Below, in pieces: positions 50,679-54,542 of a DNA stretch of 54,542 nucleotides. Source of the stretch: Bacillota bacterium (GTDB lineage Bacteria; Bacillota; Clostridia; Tissierellales; Sedimentibacteraceae); assembly GCA_023453025.1 (NCBI GenBank), contig JAEXUD010000071.1, positions 1-54,542 on the forward strand, given 5' to 3'. Within the stretch, counting starts at the first letter, position 1; every line of letters begins with the position of its first letter. The notes under the pieces are model-generated. The model was given only the letters and a program-made list of their open reading frames with translations, was not told where the DNA came from and ran no database searches. The position numbers and the translations under genes were made by a program.

Positions 50679-52202
50679 ATGGAGTACGTGATTGAAATGA
50701 ACCATATTACTAAAATATTTGGTAATTTCAAAGCTCTTGATGATGTAAGTTTAAGTGTAAAAAAAGGTGAAATTCATGCCCTTCTTGGTGAAAACGGTGC
50801 TGGTAAATCTACGCTTATGAGCATTTTATTTGGATTGTACCAGTCGGAAAAAGGTAATATTGTAATTAACGGAAAACCGGTTAAAATTAATAATCCAAAT
50901 GATGCAAATGATCTGGGCATCGGAATGGTTCACCAACATTTCAAGTTAGTTCATAATTTTACTGTGCTGGAAAGCATTATGCTGGGTAAGGAAACAACTA
51001 AAAATGGTTTTCTAAAAATGGATGATGCAAGAAAAAAGGTCAATGAGTTAAGTGAAAAATATAAATTAAAAATTGACCCGGACGCCCGAATATCCGACAT
51101 TACAGTTGGCATGCAGCAAAGGGTTGAAATATTAAAAATGCTTTACAGAGACAATGATATATTAATTTTTGACGAGCCTACAGCAGTTCTTACTCAGCAG
51201 GAAATTGATGAGCTGATGAAAATCATGAAGGACATGACCAAGGAAGGCAAATCAATTGTTTTTATTACCCATAAATTAAATGAAATTATAGCTGCAGCAA
51301 GCAGATGCAGCGTTCTGAGAAAAGGTAAGTACATCGGAACAGTAGATGTAAAAACAACATCAATAGAAGAAATGTCTGAAATGATGGTTGGAAGAAAAAT
51401 AAACTTTATTATAGAAAAAGAAGAAAACAAGTATGATGGCCCGGTGTTAGAGGTTCAAAATCTTACTATCAAATCAAAGGGATCAAAGAAAAACCTGGTA
51501 AGTGATGTCAGCTTTACTGTCAATAAAGGCGAGATACTTTGTATTGCCGGGATTGACGGAAACGGACAGTCAGAGCTGGTGCAAGGCATTACAGGATTGA
51601 TACCTATATCATCCGGTAAGATTTTATTGAACAATAAAGATATAACTAAAAAATCAATAAGACAAAAATGTATAGCCGGTTTTGCACACATACCTGAAGA
51701 CAGGCAAAAGTATGGTTTAGTCCTAGATTATTCATTAAAAGAAAATGCAGTTCTTCAAACTTATTATGAACCAAGGTTTCAAAATAAAGGTTTTATTAAA
51801 TTTGATGCTGTGAAGGAATATGCTAAAAAATTAATTGACAAGTTTGACATCAGAAGCGGCCAGGGAGAGGACTCGGTTGTTCGCGGTATGTCCGGCGGAA
51901 ATCAGCAAAAGCTTATTGTAGCCAGAGAAATAGACAGAAACCCTGAAATAATAGTTGCTGTGCAGCCTACAAGAGGCCTGGATGTAGGAGCGATTGAATA
52001 TATTCACAAGCAAATTATTGCTCAAAGAGATGCAGGAAAAGCAGTATTATTGGTGTCACTGGAATTAGATGAAGTAATGAATGTAAGCGACCGTATATTG
52101 GTGATATATGAGGGTGAAATCGTAGGAGATTTAAATCCAAACGAAGTTACTTCGCAGGAATTGGGATTATATATGTCAGGAACAAAAAGGAGTGTGAACT
52201 GA
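50679..52202 (+). CDS. nupA: nucleoside ABC transporter ATPase (tandem)
   Basis: 507 residues with two ABC cassettes, as in the sugar/nucleoside importers. Cassette 1: GENGAGKST, VGMQQRVEILKML, ILIFDEPTAVLT. Cassette 2: GIDGNGQSE (degenerate P-loop), MSGGNQQKLIVARE, VAVQPTRGLD. The second cassette is the usual less active half. Its stop overlaps the next ATG by one base (TGATG). Confidence 0.92.
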   Translation: MEYVIEMNHITKIFGNFKALDDVSLSVKKGEIHALLGENGAGKSTLMSILFGLYQSEKGNIVINGKPVKINNPNDANDLGIGMVHQHFKLVHNFTVLESIMLGKETTKNGFLKMDDARKKVNELSEKYKLKIDPDARISDITVGMQQRVEILKMLYRDNDILIFDEPTAVLTQQEIDELMKIMKDMTKEGKSIVFITHKLNEIIAAASRCSVLRKGKYIGTVDVKTTSIEEMSEMMVGRKINFIIEKEENKYDGPVLEVQNLTIKSKGSKKNLVSDVSFTVNKGEILCIAGIDGNGQSELVQGITGLIPISSGKILLNNKDITKKSIRQKCIAGFAHIPEDRQKYGLVLDYSLKENAVLQTYYEPRFQNKGFIKFDAVKEYAKKLIDKFDIRSGQGEDSVVRGMSGGNQQKLIVAREIDRNPEIIVAVQPTRGLDVGAIEYIHKQIIAQRDAGKAVLLVSLELDEVMNVSDRILVIYEGEIVGDLNPNEVTSQELGLYMSGTKRSVN

Positions 52203-53308
52203 TGAAGACAAAGATTAAGCTTAATATATTGAACAGCAACTGGGGAATAAGCTTACTCTCTGCAGCGGCAGCAATAGTAATAGGACTCCTTTTCGGATTT
52301 ATTATATTATTAATCAGTAATGCAAAAGATGCTGTGCCTGGATTTATTGCTATTCTGCAAGGTGGATTTGCTGACGGAGCAAAAGGTATAGGTGATGTAT
52401 TATATAATGCAACTCCTATAATTATGACAGGTCTTTCTGTAGGCTTTGCATTTAAAACAGGCTTATTTAACATAGGTGCATCCGGACAATTTACAATGGG
52501 TGCATTTACAGCAATTTTCATAGGTATAAAGTTTACATTTCTGCCTGGACATCTGCATTGGATAGTTGCATTGACAGGGGCAATATTGGCGGGTGCTTTA
52601 TGGGGTCTGCTTCCAGGAATATTAAAGGCATTTACAAATGTCCATGAAGTTATTTCTTCAATAATGATGAATTATATCGGTATGTATTTTGTAAATATGC
52701 TGATAGTTGATAATATTCATGATAAAATAAAAAATCAAAGTATGCCGGTTGCCAAGACTGCAATTTTGCCTAAAGCGGGGCTGGATAAATTATTCGAAAC
52801 AAGCAACATGAATATTGGTATATTAATAGCAATTCTTGCGGTGATTGTAATTTATATTATTTTGAACAAGACTACATTCGGATATGAATTAAAAGCTTGC
52901 GGGTTAAGCCAGACTGCCAGCAAGTATGCCGGAATCAATGCAAAACGAAATATTGTCTTGTCCATGGTGATTGCAGGAGCATTAGCAGGACTTGGCGGAG
53001 GTCTGTTATATCTGGCAGGCTCAGGTAAATACCTTCAGGTTGTTGATATATTAGCTCCACAAGGCTTTAATGGAATATCTGTTGCACTGTTAGGCATGTC
53101 ACATCCAATAGGGATTTTATTTGCGGGACTTTTCATTGCGCATTTGACGGTGGGCGGTGTAAATATTCAGCTGTATTCTTTTGTGCCGGAAGTAATCGAT
53201 ATAATAATTGCAGTAATAATTTACTGCGGTGCATTTGCATTGCTGTTCAAAAATATTATTTTAAGATTTCATAAACCTGTATCCAAGGACGAGGAGGTGA
53301 GCAAATGA
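52202..53308 (+). CDS. nupB: nucleoside ABC transporter permease 1
   Basis: 368 residues, ~9-10 membrane helices. FNIGASGQFTMGAF and VHEVISSIMMNYIG, GLSQTASKYAGINAKRN and AGALAGLGGGLLYLAG are hallmarks of the YufP/NupB branch of BPD-type-2 permeases. Its end overlaps the next gene by 4 nt. Confidence 0.92.
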   Translation: MKTKIKLNILNSNWGISLLSAAAAIVIGLLFGFIILLISNAKDAVPGFIAILQGGFADGAKGIGDVLYNATPIIMTGLSVGFAFKTGLFNIGASGQFTMGAFTAIFIGIKFTFLPGHLHWIVALTGAILAGALWGLLPGILKAFTNVHEVISSIMMNYIGMYFVNMLIVDNIHDKIKNQSMPVAKTAILPKAGLDKLFETSNMNIGILIAILAVIVIYIILNKTTFGYELKACGLSQTASKYAGINAKRNIVLSMVIAGALAGLGGGLLYLAGSGKYLQVVDILAPQGFNGISVALLGMSHPIGILFAGLFIAHLTVGGVNIQLYSFVPEVIDIIIAVIIYCGAFALLFKNIILRFHKPVSKDEEVSK

Positions 53309-54258
53309 ACACAGTATACTTTGTAGCTCAGCAGACCATGTTTTTTGCAATTCCTTTATTAATTGTTGCTTTGGGAGGTATGTTTTCAGAAAGAAGCGGC
53401 GTTGTTAATATAGCCTTGGAAGGTATAATGGTTATGGGAGCATTTGTCAGCATATCATTCATCAGTATATTCCAAGATGTGCTAAGCGGCCAGCTGCTTC
53501 TTATATTGGCAATTATTGTAGCAGGCTTATCCGGTGCCTTATTTGCGCTTTTACATGCATTTGCATCCATAAATTTAAAGGCTGATCAGACCATAAGCGG
53601 TACTGCTCTTAACATGTTTGCTCCTGCCTTTGCCATATTTGCTGCAAGAATGGTTCAAGGAGTTCAGCAGATACAGTTTAAAGATACCTTTCATATAAGC
53701 AAGGTTCCTTTTTTAGGAGACATACCTGTATTAGGACCTATATTGTTTCAAAACTGCTATATTACAACATATATTGGTTTAGCAATAGTTATAGTTTCTG
53801 AAATAGTAATAAATTACACTAAATTCGGACTGAGGTTAAGATCATGCGGTGAATTCCCACAGGCAGCTGATTCAGTAGGTATTAATGTTTATAAAATACG
53901 ATATGCCGGAGTATTAATATCAGGTATGCTGGGAGGCATAGGAGGCTTGGTATTTGTTGTTCCGACGTCCACAAACTTCAATGCAACAGTTGCAGGCTAT
54001 GGATTCTTAGCTTTGGCAGTTCTTATATTCGGTCAATGGAGAACAAGAAAGATATTCTTTGCAGCATTTTTCTTTGGAATTATGAAGACCTTTGCAGCTG
54101 CATATTCAGCAATACCGATTCTTAAAACATTGCCGATTTCCAATGAGGTTTATAAAATGATTCCGTATATAGCTACATTGATAGTTCTGGCATTTTTCTC
54201 AAAGAGCTCACAAGCTCCAAAAGCTTCAGGAATTCCATATGACAAAGGGACCAGATAA
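53305..54258 (+). CDS. nupC: nucleoside ABC transporter permease 2
   Basis: 317 residues, ~8-9 membrane helices. SERSGVVNIALEGIMVMGAF, LKADQTISGTALNMFAP, CGEFPQAADSVGINVYKIRYAGVLISG and GYGFLALAVLIFGQW are typical of the YufQ/NupC half. Last gene of the deoC-bmpA-nupABC locus. Confidence 0.92.
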   Translation: MNTVYFVAQQTMFFAIPLLIVALGGMFSERSGVVNIALEGIMVMGAFVSISFISIFQDVLSGQLLLILAIIVAGLSGALFALLHAFASINLKADQTISGTALNMFAPAFAIFAARMVQGVQQIQFKDTFHISKVPFLGDIPVLGPILFQNCYITTYIGLAIVIVSEIVINYTKFGLRLRSCGEFPQAADSVGINVYKIRYAGVLISGMLGGIGGLVFVVPTSTNFNATVAGYGFLALAVLIFGQWRTRKIFFAAFFFGIMKTFAAAYSAIPILKTLPISNEVYKMIPYIATLIVLAFFSKSSQAPKASGIPYDKGTR

Positions 54259-54261
54259 AAT

Positions 54262-54288
54262 AAAAATCGCTATTCATAGCGATTTTTA
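54262..54288 (+). terminator. terminator of the nup operon
   Basis: AAAAATCGCTA (54262-54272) pairs with TAGCGATTTTT around TTCA, with A and T runs. Confidence 0.85.
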
Positions 54289-54301
54289 TCAGATTAATGA
54301 C

Positions 54302-54325
54302 AAACCCGCTATTTTAGCGGGTTTT
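54302..54325. terminator. second, bidirectional terminator
   Basis: AACCCGCTA (54303-54311) pairs with TAGCGGGTT (54315-54323) around TTT, flanked by A/T. It can stop the minus-strand transposase transcript. Confidence 0.75.
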
Positions 54326-54372
54326 CATATTTATGAATTAAAATATTTTATTATAAATTGATAAATGGTATT

Positions 54373-54542
54373 TTAGGTAAATCTTATAAAATCATTGAAA
54401 TTCCAATAAAAACTCAGAAAACAGTCAAAATTACCACCTAATATGGTGGCAATCTTCTTAATATTGTATGCTGCTGCAGTCAGCAGGCATTGTTCATTCA
54501 TTTTTTCAAGCCCCCTAAATCGGGCATAACGAAACCCGTGCA
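54373..54542 (-). CDS. transposase C-terminal end (partial, runs off the window)
   Basis: The last 55 codons, open at the window edge. The reading frame gives HGFRYARFRGLEKMNEQCLL, then a short Ala-rich link and YNIKKIATILGG, ending NFNDFIRFT and stop at 54375-54373. The R-[FY]-R-G-L-x-K-[MV]-x-x-Q-x-L-L-T-A-A-x-x-N-[IM]-K-K pattern is the C-terminus of DDE transposases of the IS1182/DUF772-type group as I recall them. No inverted-repeat end is visible between here and 54290. Confidence 0.7.
   Translation of the reverse strand, partial: HGFRYARFRGLEKMNEQCLLTAAAYNIKKIATILGGNFDCFLSFYWNFNDFIRFT

Overview
The window is AT-rich Gram-positive DNA from what looks like an anaerobic, endospore-forming member of the Clostridia. 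The pointers are a small acid-soluble spore protein, a SleB/CwlJ-type cortex hydrolase, the sporulation membrane protein YlbJ, a V-type rather than F-type ATPase, acetate kinase, and the usual Firmicute order rpmF-plsX-acpP-rnc-smc-ftsY-ylxM-ffh-rpsP-khpA-rimM-trmD-rplS-rbgA-rnhB. A Tissierellales/Sedimentibacter-like host would fit, but that is inference without a database search.

Left part (1-17.3 kb) is accessory and surface/transport oriented. It holds a lipoprotein of four 149-residue repeats, a spore-related cluster (SASP, an Ig-fold-like protein, a LysM-SleB hydrolase behind a structured leader, a probable DUF6143 protein), an amidohydrolase resembling 8-oxoguanine deaminases, a MASE3 histidine kinase, a four-domain FMN-binding protein, a flavin amine oxidase, a DUF3841-like protein, an NCS2 nucleobase permease behind an attenuator-like leader, an NSS-family sodium symporter and a YitT protein.

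Middle part (17.5-32.9 kb) starts with a nine-gene V-type ATPase operon (stalk G/H-C-I-K-F-E-A-B-D). It is followed by convergent rnz, ylbJ and tmcAL, then by cobU-cobS-cobC for late cobalamin assembly, and by ackA.

Right part (32.9-48.6 kb) is the conserved housekeeping block for lipid synthesis initiation, RNase III, chromosome condensation, SRP targeting, ribosomal proteins, tRNA/rRNA maturation and RNase HII, ending in an AcoX/NAD-kinase-like gene. From 48.7 to 54.3 kb a nucleoside-use locus follows: deoC, a BMP-family lipoprotein and a nupABC-type ABC importer. The window closes with the C-terminal end of a transposase on the minus strand.

The most unusual items are: (1) ApbE-type flavinylation motifs in a linker of the repeat lipoprotein, in the same window as a protein with four FMN-binding domains; (2) a compact leader with c-di-AMP-riboswitch-like boundary blocks in front of the LysM-SleB gene; (3) an attenuator-like leader with a 7-bp alternative pairing in front of the nucleobase permease; (4) a ~118-bp interspersed element present in two full copies, with covarying stems, and one partial copy; (5) a near-perfect 52-bp palindrome that covers the ylbJ start and holds the tmcAL stop in its loop.
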